The notes: generated by a model from the sequence alone, not told the origin. A DNA stretch of 64,000 bases from Pseudomonadota bacterium (GCA_021324655.1 JAJPIP010000009.1:1-64000); one strand, 5' to 3'. Positions 24,643 through 33,569 are shown, numbered from the stretch's first letter. Made by a program: numbers and translations.

Positions 24643-25890
24643 CTATTCTTCCAGCTTCTCCTGCGCGTCCACCGGCCCGAGCAAGTCGAACAGTGCTCGC
24701 CGGTCTTCCACGGGCTCGCGCGATCGGATGATCTCCTCAATCTTGCGCCGACCTTTCAGAACCCCAATGATGACGGCGCCGACGAGCCGTCCTTGGTAAA
24801 AGAACAGCGCTCGGTACTTCCTGGTGTCGAAGTTGTACTGGACCTCCCGCTGCAACTCGGGGTGCTGCTCTGGCGTGAGGCCAAGGACGCTGAGCCGCGA
24901 CCCGAACATCGTGGTGACGTACGTCGGGACTTCCGTGTACGTGAGGTTCGCCCCCAGCATGTTCTGGGCGACCAAACGCCCGTGGGAGACTGCGTTGTCC
25001 CACGTGCCCATCTGATTGTGGCGATCGATCACCGTATCGTAGAACTCGGCGACATCACCGGCGGCGTAGATGTCCGGGTTGGCGGTGCGAAGGTGCTGGT
25101 CGGTCAGGATCGCCTTGTTCACCTCCAGCCCGGCTTGTCGGGCGAGCTCCGTGTAATAACACAGCCCTATTCCGTACCCGACCATGTCGGCATCCACCTC
25201 TCGCCCGTTTGTGGTGCGGACGCTTGAGGGCACGCCGTTGTTGGAGACGATCTCGTCGGCCCAGTCGTTGTAAATCACCTCGACCCCTCGGTCGCGCGCC
25301 AGCAGGTCCACGACGTGCCCGCCTTCCACATCCAGCAGTCGCCGTAGAAAGCGGTCGCCCCGCATAATCCAGGTCGTGTGCAGGCCGCGGTGCGAAAAGG
25401 CCTCGGCGAGCTCGTACCCGATGTAGCTTCCCCCGAGGGCGACCGCGGTTCTTGACTCCAGAATGCGCTCGATGAGAGCCTTGGTGTCGTCCAGGGTCTG
25501 AAACTGGTAGACGCCATGCAGGTGATCCCCGGGAACACCGAGAGGCCGCGGCGTTCCTCCGGTCGCGATTAGCAGTCGATCGTACGGTAGGATCTCGCCG
25601 TCACCGGTGCGAACCACGCGCTCTGACGAGCAGAGTGCCTCGACCCACGTGTCGAGGCGCATGTCGACGCCCCGCTTCTCCTCGACCTCCCGAGTTCGCA
25701 TCATGACGTTCTTTTCCTGGACGCGCCCGCGCAAGAAGATCGGCAGGGCAACTCGGTTGTAGAGTGGGTATGGCTCGCCGGCGATCAAGGTGACGGTCGC
25801 TCCGGGAGCATTCTTCTTGATATGCTCGGCGGCCGTCGTGCCGGCTGCGCCATTGCCCACGATGACAAATCGTCCGGAGTCGAGGCTCAT
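24643..25890 (-). CDS. FAD-dependent pyridine nucleotide oxidoreductase
   Basis: A 415-residue protein with two dinucleotide-binding folds: FAD at the N-terminus (FVIVGNGAAGTTAAEHI) and NAD(P) in the middle (AVALGGSYIGYELAEAF). The second FAD contact is NPDIYAAGDVAEFYD. There is no CxxxxC redox pair, so it belongs with rubredoxin/ferredoxin reductases and NirB-like NADH oxidoreductases rather than disulfide reductases. It would pass electrons from NAD(P)H to a protein partner not present here. The ATG overlaps the stop of the upstream gene (ATGA). Confidence 0.86.
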   Translation of the reverse strand: MSLDSGRFVIVGNGAAGTTAAEHIKKNAPGATVTLIAGEPYPLYNRVALPIFLRGRVQEKNVMMRTREVEEKRGVDMRLDTWVEALCSSERVVRTGDGEILPYDRLLIATGGTPRPLGVPGDHLHGVYQFQTLDDTKALIERILESRTAVALGGSYIGYELAEAFSHRGLHTTWIMRGDRFLRRLLDVEGGHVVDLLARDRGVEVIYNDWADEIVSNNGVPSSVRTTNGREVDADMVGYGIGLCYYTELARQAGLEVNKAILTDQHLRTANPDIYAAGDVAEFYDTVIDRHNQMGTWDNAVSHGRLVAQNMLGANLTYTEVPTYVTTMFGSRLSVLGLTPEQHPELQREVQYNFDTRKYRALFFYQGRLVGAVIIGVLKGRRKIEEIIRSREPVEDRRALFDLLGPVDAQEKLEE

Positions 25891-26852
25891 TCCGCGTCGC
25901 CGAACTCTATGGGCCGCCCTCGACCCGCCGCGACCGCCTGGTCGTACACGTAGCGAGCGACTGCCATGTCCTCGAGCGCGATGCCCTGCGATTCGAACAA
26001 GGTAATGTCGTCCATATGCCCGCGGCCCGGTGCGCGGCCCGCCACGATAGACCCCAGTTCCACGACCCGGGTCCAGTCGAGATCTCCCTGTGCCGATGCA
26101 TTGAGAAGATCCTGTGATTCGCGCCGAGCCTGAGCCAGATCATCGACGGCGATGACCGTCGATTGCCGCACCGACGAGGGATCGACTTCGGTATGTCCAA
26201 GTCGGTTCGCGCCGGCCGCGTTGATATGAACGCCAGGCTTCAGCCAGCTCGAGCGGATGACGGGCTCGCGGGCAGTGGTGATGGCGGCGACGACGTCACT
26301 CTCACGCACCGCCTCTTCTGCCGACTCAACGGCTTCGATTCGTGCCTCCATTCGTCCGCGCAGCCGCCGCACGAGACCGAGGCGGCGCTCTCGGGTCGGA
26401 CTGAACACCTTGATGAGTTCGAGCCGGCGGACCGAGGCGATCGCTTCAATTTGCGTCTCCGATTGGCCGCCGGCCCCGATCACCCCAGCCACCCGAGCGT
26501 CGGCGTTGGCGAGGTACCGAGTGGCGAGTCCGCTCGCTGCTCCAGTCCGAATGCGACCGAGCCAATCGGCCTGCATCATCGCCAGCAGCTCGCCCGATTC
26601 CGAGTCGAACAGGAGAACTGCGAAGGTGGCGCCCGAGGCAGTCGCCGGATAGGCCTTCAATCCGACGACCCGCGCCTGCGGGATCGCCGCCGCCATGTAA
26701 TTCAGGACGCCGTGCGGGTAGCTGAGGCGCTGCCGCGGATCGTTCTCCGCCTTGCCCTCTCCCTGGAGACGAAACGCTTCGCCGAGCAAGTCGATTGCCT
26801 TGGAGACGGTAAGGAGAGCACGGACGTCGGTCTCGCTCAAAAGCAGGGGCAC
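25887..26852 (-). CDS. Ornithine cyclodeaminase/mu-crystallin family protein
   Basis: A 321-residue protein of the OCD/alanine dehydrogenase-like family. Conserved parts are VGLKAYPATASGATFAVL, the RTGAASGLATRYLA helix, the NAD(P) loop AGVIGAGGQSETQIEAI and the substrate region INAAGANRLGHTEVD. Members deaminate or reduce imino/amino acids or act as ketimine reductases; the substrate is not predictable. The GTG at 26852 is preferred over a TTG at 26870 because it gives the usual family start. It is followed by the FAD oxidoreductase with a 4-base overlap. Confidence 0.85.
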   Translation of the reverse strand: MPLLLSETDVRALLTVSKAIDLLGEAFRLQGEGKAENDPRQRLSYPHGVLNYMAAAIPQARVVGLKAYPATASGATFAVLLFDSESGELLAMMQADWLGRIRTGAASGLATRYLANADARVAGVIGAGGQSETQIEAIASVRRLELIKVFSPTRERRLGLVRRLRGRMEARIEAVESAEEAVRESDVVAAITTAREPVIRSSWLKPGVHINAAGANRLGHTEVDPSSVRQSTVIAVDDLAQARRESQDLLNASAQGDLDWTRVVELGSIVAGRAPGRGHMDDITLFESQGIALEDMAVARYVYDQAVAAGRGRPIEFGDAE

Positions 26853-26954
26853 AATTCCACCAGGAGACAAAAAATAGGTGGCCGACGTACTATCGGGCCA
26901 CTCTGAATGATATAGGGGTGCCCGCGGCGCCTCAAAAACCGCCGGAAAACCCTG

Positions 26955-26960
26955 TACAAT
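26955..26960 (+). promoter_or_regulatory. TACAAT -10 box for ispH
   Basis: TACAAT lies 29 bases upstream of the ispH ATG (26990), with AGAGGAAAC serving as the ribosome site. No -35 consensus is seen. Confidence 0.45.
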
Positions 26961-26989
26961 ACGATGATCTGCGGGACATTAGAGGAAAC

Positions 26990-27859
26990 ATGGAAATAAT
27001 CCGAGCCGAGGCGATGGGCTTTTGCTTTGGGGTTCGCGATGCCATCGAAGAGATGCGCGAGCTCGGAAGTGAAGGGACAACCGTTTATACTCTCGGCGCT
27101 ATCGTGCACAACCCTCAAGTCGCCGAAGAACTCGAGCGGATAAACGTGCACGTGATCGACGAACTGGGGGACGCGCCCGACGGTTCGCTCGTGGCCATCA
27201 CCGCGCACGGGGCCCCTCCCACTTTGAAGGACGAGGCGGCGCGGCGGGGACTGCGAGTGGTAGACACCACCTGCCCGCTCGTGACGCGCATTCATAAGAC
27301 GGCCGCCGACCTGGTAGAGCAGCGCTATTCCGTCCTGATCTACGGCGACGCCAAACACAAGGAAGTAAAGGGAATCGTGGGCTGGACGGGTGGGAAGGCG
27401 CGTGTCATCACGTCCATGAATGATCTGGACGGGTGGCAGCCGACCCGGCGCGTCGCGCTGATCTCCCAGAGCACCTCGAACATGGAGAAGTTCATCGCGC
27501 TGGCGCGCGAGCTCGTCGGCGAGATGGTGGCGCGCGGCGTCGAAGTGCGAGTCATCAACACGATCTGTAAGCCGACAAAGGACCGGCAGCGGGCTGTTCG
27601 TGAACTTGCTCGCGATGTTGACATGGTCGTCGCGATCGGAGGGCAGGCCAGCGCCAACACGCGTAAGCTGGTACAGGCAGCGAAGGAAGAGGGCGTCCCG
27701 GCGTATCAGGTCGAGAGGCCCGGCGACCTGCGGCCCGAGTGGTTTATGGGAATCGAGCGCGTGGGTCTGACCGCCGGCGCTTCAACACCGGACACCGTGA
27801 TCGACGCCGTCGAGGCCCGGATCCTGTCATTCGACGGCGCCCACCCCGTCAGCGCCTGA
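26990..27859 (+). CDS. ispH: 4-hydroxy-3-methylbut-2-enyl diphosphate reductase
   Basis: A 289-residue IspH (LytB), the last enzyme of the MEP isoprenoid pathway, which makes IPP and DMAPP with a [4Fe-4S] cluster. The three cluster cysteines are in MGFCFGVRDAI, DTTCPLVTR and NTICKPTKDRQ, and the substrate-binding TAHGAPP and TAGASTPD are present. A longer in-frame start exists at 26918, but the ATG at 26990 follows AGAGGAAAC and begins at the normal position. It is followed after 4 bases by the M23 peptidase. Confidence 0.95.
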   Translation: MEIIRAEAMGFCFGVRDAIEEMRELGSEGTTVYTLGAIVHNPQVAEELERINVHVIDELGDAPDGSLVAITAHGAPPTLKDEAARRGLRVVDTTCPLVTRIHKTAADLVEQRYSVLIYGDAKHKEVKGIVGWTGGKARVITSMNDLDGWQPTRRVALISQSTSNMEKFIALARELVGEMVARGVEVRVINTICKPTKDRQRAVRELARDVDMVVAIGGQASANTRKLVQAAKEEGVPAYQVERPGDLRPEWFMGIERVGLTAGASTPDTVIDAVEARILSFDGAHPVSA

Positions 27860-27863
27860 ACTC

Positions 27864-29663
27864 ATGCCTCAACGCGGCATCGCTGCCTGCCTCGCGGCGG
27901 GAATCGCTTTACTGGCAAGCTCGTCAGCTCAAGCCGCCGACGCTACGCCCACTCCGGACGCAACGTCGTCCCCGGTCTCGACTGCTCCACCCGCGACAGT
28001 GACCGCGACGCGGACTCCCGTGCCGCGCGCCACCCGTACTCCTCGTCCGCGTCCGACGGCCACGTCGGCAGCGGGGCCCCGTCCGACCGGGGTCACAGCG
28101 GAAGCGACGCCTCGCCCGGCGCCGGAGACGCGCCGGCACCGGCCCCATCCGAAAACGCACCACGCCCGAACGCACAGGACGCGTCACTCGGGGCACGGGC
28201 ATCGACATCGGAACGCCACCCCGACGCCGCGGCCGACGTCGACCCGGGTGCCCGGGACAACACTATCCGCGGAGAATTCGATCGCCCCGGTGACCTGCCA
28301 TGGCCGAGCGCAGCCGGCCGCCAGGCCGTTCTTGACTCCGCCGTACCGAGGCTGGATCGCCATCGTGTCGTACTTCGATCACGATCTTCCCGACTTCTCG
28401 GTAGACGGCAACGTGACAATTGCGGACGGCCTGTCGGCCGCTCCGAGCTCGGTGAACCAGGCCCCCGATTTCCCCGCGTACTGGAACTCCACGATTCGGC
28501 AATATCTGTACTACGACGGACACAACGGCTATGATTACGACCTGTGGTATCAGCCGGTGTACGCGGCCGCCCCTGGCAGAGTGATCTTCGCGGCGTTCGA
28601 ATATCCAGATGCTCCGGATCACGGCTACGGACAGATGGTGATGATTAACCACGGGCACGGGTACGTGACACTGTACGGGCACTTTAGCCGCCTGCTCGTG
28701 CATAAAGGCGAACGGGTACGCCGCGGGCAGGAAATCGGCATTAGCGGGAACACAGGACATTCCAGCGGCCCACACCTTCACTTCACCGTCTTCCACAACT
28801 GCACGCCGACCGATCCCTATGGGTGGACGGGATCAGGCACCGATCCCCTCACGCAATACCAGGGTGAGGCGTCGGTGTGGCTCTGGCGAGACCAACCGCT
28901 CGTCGCCAACCCGCTTCCCGGCTGGCCGGGCATGAACTTGCTGCCGGCGGGCGACGTCACTCGTATCGTCCTGTTGCGGCTGCCTGGCACGTCGCTCGGT
29001 CCTGACGCTTTTACGCGCGGCCTGACACGGGAGGAGGACCGGACGGCGGCTGAACTGCGTCGCGCTGGCCTCTCGGTGACCGTGGACCCGCTGAAGGCGG
29101 CGCTCGTCGTGCGCGGCTCGATTTCCGCCGCGCATCTTCTGAGTCTCCGCTCCGTGGTTTCCATCACGACCCCGGATACCGAGGAAGGCGAGCGGTCGGA
29201 GGTGATGGCGGCGCTGGCCCAATCCACCCTGCACGCGTCGGAGAAGCCCGTGCGCGTGGCCCGTTCACCTCGCTGGAGCGCCCTCATTGTGCGGTGGCGG
29301 GGACATGCCGTGCTGGTCGGACGAGGCGTTCCGGGACAACAGGTCGTACTCGACCTGGAGCACGGCGGGAACGAACTGTCGGTCAAGCTGCAGGCGGACC
29401 CGAAGAACGGAGCGTATGCGGCCGACCTCGGAGTCCTCTCAGCGCGTTCTGTTCGCCGTCTCCGGGACGACCTGGCAGGGAGAGGATCCGGCGGAAGCAG
29501 CGTGAAGATGCGCACCGTGACGCCCGCTAGAAGCCGAGTGCGGGCAACTCGACCCAGAGGCGCCGAACCTGTCTTCCCGGCCGCGATACCCGTCCTGCTT
29601 CTAGGGTGTCTTGCTGCCGGCGCGGCGTTCGCCCTCCGCCGGCGCCTGGGAGCCGATGCCTGA
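27864..29663 (+). CDS. Secreted, membrane-anchored M23 (LytM) metallopeptidase
   Basis: A 599-residue exported protein. The signal peptide covers residues 1-24 (ACLAAGIALLASSSAQA). Residues 25-135 are a Thr/Pro/Arg linker with a His/Arg-rich block (PHPKTHHARTHRTRHSGHGH). The LytM domain has its zinc ligands at His220 and Asp224 (HNGYD) and in HLH (304-306), with HGHGYVTLYGHF between. A long domain of unknown type follows, and the C-terminus is a membrane helix with a basic end. It probably cleaves peptidoglycan cross-links. The next gene starts inside its stop region. Confidence 0.9.
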   Translation: MPQRGIAACLAAGIALLASSSAQAADATPTPDATSSPVSTAPPATVTATRTPVPRATRTPRPRPTATSAAGPRPTGVTAEATPRPAPETRRHRPHPKTHHARTHRTRHSGHGHRHRNATPTPRPTSTRVPGTTLSAENSIAPVTCHGRAQPAARPFLTPPYRGWIAIVSYFDHDLPDFSVDGNVTIADGLSAAPSSVNQAPDFPAYWNSTIRQYLYYDGHNGYDYDLWYQPVYAAAPGRVIFAAFEYPDAPDHGYGQMVMINHGHGYVTLYGHFSRLLVHKGERVRRGQEIGISGNTGHSSGPHLHFTVFHNCTPTDPYGWTGSGTDPLTQYQGEASVWLWRDQPLVANPLPGWPGMNLLPAGDVTRIVLLRLPGTSLGPDAFTRGLTREEDRTAAELRRAGLSVTVDPLKAALVVRGSISAAHLLSLRSVVSITTPDTEEGERSEVMAALAQSTLHASEKPVRVARSPRWSALIVRWRGHAVLVGRGVPGQQVVLDLEHGGNELSVKLQADPKNGAYAADLGVLSARSVRRLRDDLAGRGSGGSSVKMRTVTPARSRVRATRPRGAEPVFPAAIPVLLLGCLAAGAAFALRRRLGADA

Positions 29664-30597
29664 CTCCGCCTTCGTCGCCGTCGACCTGGGCGGAACGCAG
29701 CTTCGGGCCGGCCTCGGGACGGAGTCCAGGGGGATCGTGCATCGCGTCACGGCGCGGACTGACCACTCGGAGGGACCGGATAGCGTGCTGCGGCAGGTCG
29801 CGGCCATGGCCGAGGCGGTCCTGTCCGATACGGACACCCGGCACGCCGACATCAGGCGGCTCGCGATCGCGGCGCCTGGGCCGTTGCGGCCCGACAGAGG
29901 TGTCGTGTACGACGCACCCAACATGCCCGGCTGGCATGAAGTGGCGATCGTCCGAGAACTCGAGCGGCTGACGGGCATACCGGTCGTGGCCGTCAACGAC
30001 GCCAACGCGGCGGCCCTGGGCGAGCATACGTTTGGCGCGGGGCGAGGGTATCGGCACGTCGTGTACCTCACCGTGAGCACGGGCATCGGGGGCGGCGTGA
30101 TCGTCAACGACCAATTGCTCGAAGGCTGGCATGGAACGGCCGGTGAGCTGGGGCACATGACGATCGATCGAAATGGTCCTGAATGTGTGTGCGGGAATGT
30201 CGGCTGCCTGGAAGCGCTTGCCTCCGGGACCTCCATCGCTCGCCGCTTCCGTGAGCGCAGGATGGCCGGTGAACCGAGCCTCTTGCCTCCCGGCGCCGGC
30301 GCAGCCGAGATCAGCGCGGCGGCAAGCGCGGGGGATCCATTGGCCGCTGATGTATTTCAGGGGGCAGCCGAGGATCTGGGGCACGGGGTCGTCAATGCCA
30401 TCCACATCTTCAGCCCGGAGATCGTCATTATCGGCGGCGGAGTGTCGCAGGCGGGCATAGCTCTCTTCGAGCCGGTTCGCGCCGTCGTAGCGGCCCGGGC
30501 CATGGCTATCCCCCGTCAAGACGTGAGAATCGAGCCGGCGGCCCTCGGGGACAACGCCGGGCTTTTTGGTGCGCTCGCCAGGGCGATGAACGAGTAA
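29656..30597 (+). CDS. ROK-family sugar kinase (glucokinase-like)
   Basis: A 313-residue ROK protein. The ATP phosphate motif is VAVDLGGTQLRAG, the catalytic-Asp region is VVAVNDANAAALGE, then STGIGGGVIVN, and the ROK zinc motif is CVCGNVGCLEA. It would phosphorylate glucose, N-acetyl-sugars or similar with ATP. There is no DNA-binding domain, so it is a kinase rather than a NagC-type regulator. The ATG at 29656 lies within the end of the M23 peptidase, hinting at linked peptidoglycan turnover or sugar recycling. Confidence 0.9.
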   Translation: MPDSAFVAVDLGGTQLRAGLGTESRGIVHRVTARTDHSEGPDSVLRQVAAMAEAVLSDTDTRHADIRRLAIAAPGPLRPDRGVVYDAPNMPGWHEVAIVRELERLTGIPVVAVNDANAAALGEHTFGAGRGYRHVVYLTVSTGIGGGVIVNDQLLEGWHGTAGELGHMTIDRNGPECVCGNVGCLEALASGTSIARRFRERRMAGEPSLLPPGAGAAEISAAASAGDPLAADVFQGAAEDLGHGVVNAIHIFSPEIVIIGGGVSQAGIALFEPVRAVVAARAMAIPRQDVRIEPAALGDNAGLFGALARAMNE

Positions 30598-30662
30598 CTC
30601 GCGGTTGGGGAGTGCATCGGTTGCCCGCCGCGTGGCGACAAGGCTCTCCGGTTTATGACTGG

Positions 30663-31442
30663 TTAGTCTCGATCCAGCAGCACCTGCAGACGGCCGTTCT
30701 CCGGATGGGCGAGTGTCACGAGCGGAGCGTCGAACACGCGGAGCGCGCCCGATCTCAGGACCGCGTCAGGCGGGCCTGCCTCCAACAACCGGCCGCCGCC
30801 GAGCACGGCAATGTGATCAAAGTACAGTGCCGCCAGGTTGAGATCATGCATCACCGCCAGGACGCCGAGGTCACGTTCCTGGCGCAGGCGTGAGAGAAGC
30901 TCGAGCAAACGGTGCTGATGATGCAGATCGAGATGCACGGTTGGCTCGTCGAGCAATAGAAACGGGGTCGCCTGAGCGAGCGCCGTGGCGAGAGCGGCGC
31001 GCTGCTGCTCTCCTCCACTCAGGTCCGCGAATCGTTTCCCCGCCAGGTGCTCGATCTCCGTGGCTCGCAGCGCTGCCGCGACGGCTCGGCGGTCCTCTGC
31101 CGTGAGACTCCCCAGGAGAGACACGTAGGGCGAGCGGCCCATCGCGACCAGGTCTGCGACCGAGAAGAGCAACGACGGGTCGGTATGCTGCGGCACGACG
31201 GCGATCGTCCGGGCGACGTGGCGACGGCCTAAATGTGTGAGGGCAGTGCCGCCGGCAGTTACGTCACCGGCGTCGGGACGGAGGGATCCGCTAAGAATCC
31301 GAAGCAGCGTTGTCTTCCCGGATCCATTCGGACCAACGAGAGCCAGCATCTCCCCGCGCCTCAGAGACAGTGAGACGTCGTCCAGTACTTGAGCATCGTC
31401 GAAGGCATGACTGACGTGGCGGGCGTGCAGTGACTCAGACAC
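30663..31442 (-). CDS. ABC transporter ATP-binding protein (FecE/BtuD type)
   Basis: A 259-residue ATPase. Walker A is VGPNGSGKTTLLR, the signature is DLSGGEQQRAALA, Walker B is FLLLDEPTVHLD, and the switch His is in AVMHDLNLAALY. These features match iron-siderophore/cobalamin importers. The GTG at 31442 overlaps the permease stop by 8 bases; the frame is open further upstream, but that part lies inside the permease gene. It pairs with the FecCD permease directly upstream. Confidence 0.9.
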   Translation of the reverse strand: MSESLHARHVSHAFDDAQVLDDVSLSLRRGEMLALVGPNGSGKTTLLRILSGSLRPDAGDVTAGGTALTHLGRRHVARTIAVVPQHTDPSLLFSVADLVAMGRSPYVSLLGSLTAEDRRAVAAALRATEIEHLAGKRFADLSGGEQQRAALATALAQATPFLLLDEPTVHLDLHHQHRLLELLSRLRQERDLGVLAVMHDLNLAALYFDHIAVLGGGRLLEAGPPDAVLRSGALRVFDAPLVTLAHPENGRLQVLLDRD

Positions 31443-32493
31443 TGTACGTCCGCTTGCTGCGGCGCAGCAGGTGGAGGAAGAGCGGAGCCCCGATGACCGC
31501 GGTGACGATACTGAGCGGGATGGGAACAGGCGCCAGGGCGACGCGTGAGATAAGGTCGGCACCGACGACAAATGTCGCGCCGACCAGCGCCGACGACGGC
31601 AGCAGGAGGCGGTGCCCGGGGCCGTAAATGAGCCGAATAGCGTGAGGAGCGACGAGACCGACAAAGGCGACGATCCCCGCCAGGGTCACGGCCAGCGCGG
31701 TGAGGAGAGTCGCGACCACAACCGCCACCAGTTTGAGCCGCTCAACATGGATGCCGAGGTGACCGGCCTGCTCCTCGCCGAGCATCATCACATCCAGAGG
31801 CCGCGCCAGCAGGACCGAGCCGGCGACGAGGAAGAGGATGACCGGGCCGACGACTGTCAGTTGCGTCATTTCGCTGACGTCCAGGCTGCCCATTGTCCAC
31901 TGCATCGCCTGCTCGATGCGGTTGCTGATCATCATCAGGAACGTCGACGCCGATATCAAAAAAGAGCTGAGCACGAATCCCGCTAGAAGGAGCGTGACGA
32001 TCGGAGTGCGCCCGCCGGTACGAGCCAGCCCATACACGACGAGCACGGTCAGCGACGCCGTTATAAAGGCGAATACTTGAAGCGTGCCGAAACCCAGAAG
32101 CGCCACCTGCACCGGCAGCAGCAGGGCCGCGATCATGCCCAGTTGGGCGCCGGCTGCCGTGCCTATGACATAGGGATCGGCGAGCGGGTTGCGCAGCACG
32201 GCTTGATACAGGGCCCCGGCGACCGCAAGCGCGCCCCCGACCAGGGCCGCGGCGGCAACACGGGGCACCCGTAACTGCCAGATGATCAGCGCATCCGCCG
32301 CCGGCCAGGTACGATGTCCCGTGTACAAACCTACTCCGGCCAGCAAGATACGGAGCGTCTGCGCCGGCGCGATGGCCGTTGAGCTGTACAGGATGCCGGC
32401 AGCCGCGACGGCCAGGAGGGCGGCGAGCAGAGGCGCCAGGCGTAGAACGGCCATCGGGACTACGGACTGCTGGGGGAGTGCTCGGTCTGCCAT
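31435..32493 (-). CDS. FecCD/BtuC-type ABC permease
   Basis: A membrane protein of about 352 residues with roughly ten helices of the FecCD family. Family marks are IWQLRVPRVAAAALVGGALAV, the YQAVLRNPLADPYVIG loop and the ATPase-contacting LGIHVERLKL, with GIVAFVGLVAPHAIRLI later. It would import a metal chelate such as a siderophore, haem or cobalamin. Starts at 32532 or 32454 are also possible. No substrate-binding protein or TonB-dependent receptor is adjacent, so the substrate cannot be inferred. It is divergent from pspA. Confidence 0.9.
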   Translation of the reverse strand: MADRALPQQSVVPMAVLRLAPLLAALLAVAAAGILYSSTAIAPAQTLRILLAGVGLYTGHRTWPAADALIIWQLRVPRVAAAALVGGALAVAGALYQAVLRNPLADPYVIGTAAGAQLGMIAALLLPVQVALLGFGTLQVFAFITASLTVLVVYGLARTGGRTPIVTLLLAGFVLSSFLISASTFLMMISNRIEQAMQWTMGSLDVSEMTQLTVVGPVILFLVAGSVLLARPLDVMMLGEEQAGHLGIHVERLKLVAVVVATLLTALAVTLAGIVAFVGLVAPHAIRLIYGPGHRLLLPSSALVGATFVVGADLISRVALAPVPIPLSIVTAVIGAPLFLHLLRRSKRTYSV

Positions 32494-32512
32494 ACGTCCA
32501 AAGGCTAGCACC

Positions 32513-32541
32513 TTGACACGCGCACCGGACACGGCTAGGCT
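32513..32541 (+). promoter_or_regulatory. Promoter of pspA
   Basis: TTGACA (32513-32518), exactly 17 bases, then TAGGCT (32536-32541). Initiation near 32548 leaves a leader of about 12 bases that includes the AGAGGGAA ribosome site before the ATG at 32560. Confidence 0.65.
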
Positions 32542-32559
32542 GTCGCCAGAGGGAATAAC

Positions 32560-33282
32560 ATGAGCTTATTTGGACGCACGCGTACGATCGTCGAATCAAA
32601 GATGAGCAAGGTGCTCGATAAGGCGGAGGACCCGAACGAGACCCTGGACTACGCCTACGAGAAACAGATCCAGCTTCTACAAAATGTGAAGCGCGGGCTG
32701 GCGGAACTGGTCACGTCGCGCCGCCGCCTGCAGCTCGAGCACGATCGGCTCCAGCAGCAGTCCGACAAACTGGACCAGCAGGCGCAGCAAGCAGTCGCGG
32801 CCGGACGGGATGATCTGGCGCGTACCGCTTTGCAGCGCAAAGCCGCTCTCCACGCGCAGCTCGACACGCTCGATCACCAGATCGAGCAATTGGAAACGCA
32901 GCAGCAGAAGCTTACGCAGTCCGAGCAGACCCTGGAGACGAAGATTGAAGCCTTCCGGTCCACGAAGGAAGCCATGAAGGCTCAGTACAGCGCCTCGCAA
33001 GCCCAGGTCAAAATCAGCGAAGCGGCAACCGGTATTTCAGAAGAGATGGGGGATGTCGGGCTGGCGATTCAGCGTGCGCAGGATCGAACCGAGCAGATGC
33101 AGGCGCGAGCGGCGGCTCTCGACGAGTTGACGGCCGAAGGCGCGTTGCCGGACCTCTCGGGGAACGATGATCTGGATCGGCAACTCGCCGACCTTTCGGC
33201 CGGTAACGAGATCGATCAACAGTTGGCGGCGATGAAGGCGCAGCTGGCACCGCCGCAGAAGCAGCTGGAGAGCGGCTCATGA
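32560..33282 (+). CDS. pspA: PspA/IM30 (Vipp1-like) membrane-stress protein
   Basis: A 240-residue, almost wholly coiled-coil protein. The N-terminus (MSLFGRTRTIVESKMSKVLD) and the EDPNETLDYAYEKQ segment are diagnostic of PspA/IM30, which assembles into ESCRT-III-like rods and rings on damaged inner membranes. Long Gln/Leu heptads fill residues 45-150. It overlaps the next gene by 4 bases (ATGA). No PspF or PspBC homologue is present, so regulation differs from E. coli. Confidence 0.93.
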   Translation: MSLFGRTRTIVESKMSKVLDKAEDPNETLDYAYEKQIQLLQNVKRGLAELVTSRRRLQLEHDRLQQQSDKLDQQAQQAVAAGRDDLARTALQRKAALHAQLDTLDHQIEQLETQQQKLTQSEQTLETKIEAFRSTKEAMKAQYSASQAQVKISEAATGISEEMGDVGLAIQRAQDRTEQMQARAAALDELTAEGALPDLSGNDDLDRQLADLSAGNEIDQQLAAMKAQLAPPQKQLESGS

Positions 33283-33569
33283 TTGTTCGTATCAGTGGAA
33301 GTGGACAGTACGATCTGGATGACACCGCCGCCCATCGGCTTCACGACTTCGACCTGCATCTGACCGAGGCGCTGCACGCCGGGCAGGAAGCGGAATTTCA
33401 CCGCCTGCTGCACGAGACGATCACCTACATCAGGGAGCACGGTCAACCGGTCCCGGCGTCTGAGGTGGTGCCGTCTGAGGTGATCGTGCCGCCGGAGGAT
33501 GTCACCCTCGCCGAGGCCCGCAGCTTCTTCGACGAAGACTCCGGACTTATGGACCCGCTTCCCGCTTAG
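33279..33569 (+). CDS. PspA-associated protein PspAA
   Basis: A 96-residue protein with the PspAA-type layout: MIVRISGSGQYDLDD at the N-terminus, a helical middle (LHLTEALHAGQEAEFHRLLHETITYI) and an acidic end (DVTLAEARSFFDED). These small proteins are encoded next to pspA in actinobacteria, Chloroflexota and archaea and are thought to be partners of PspA. Its ATG overlaps the pspA stop, and its end overlaps that of pspAB (TTAG). Confidence 0.82.
   Translation: MIVRISGSGQYDLDDTAAHRLHDFDLHLTEALHAGQEAEFHRLLHETITYIREHGQPVPASEVVPSEVIVPPEDVTLAEARSFFDEDSGLMDPLPA

Noticed and set aside
23761-25227. A 488-codon open frame on the plus strand
   Set aside because: Antisense shadow of the ADH-like and FAD oxidoreductase genes, which have clear motifs.
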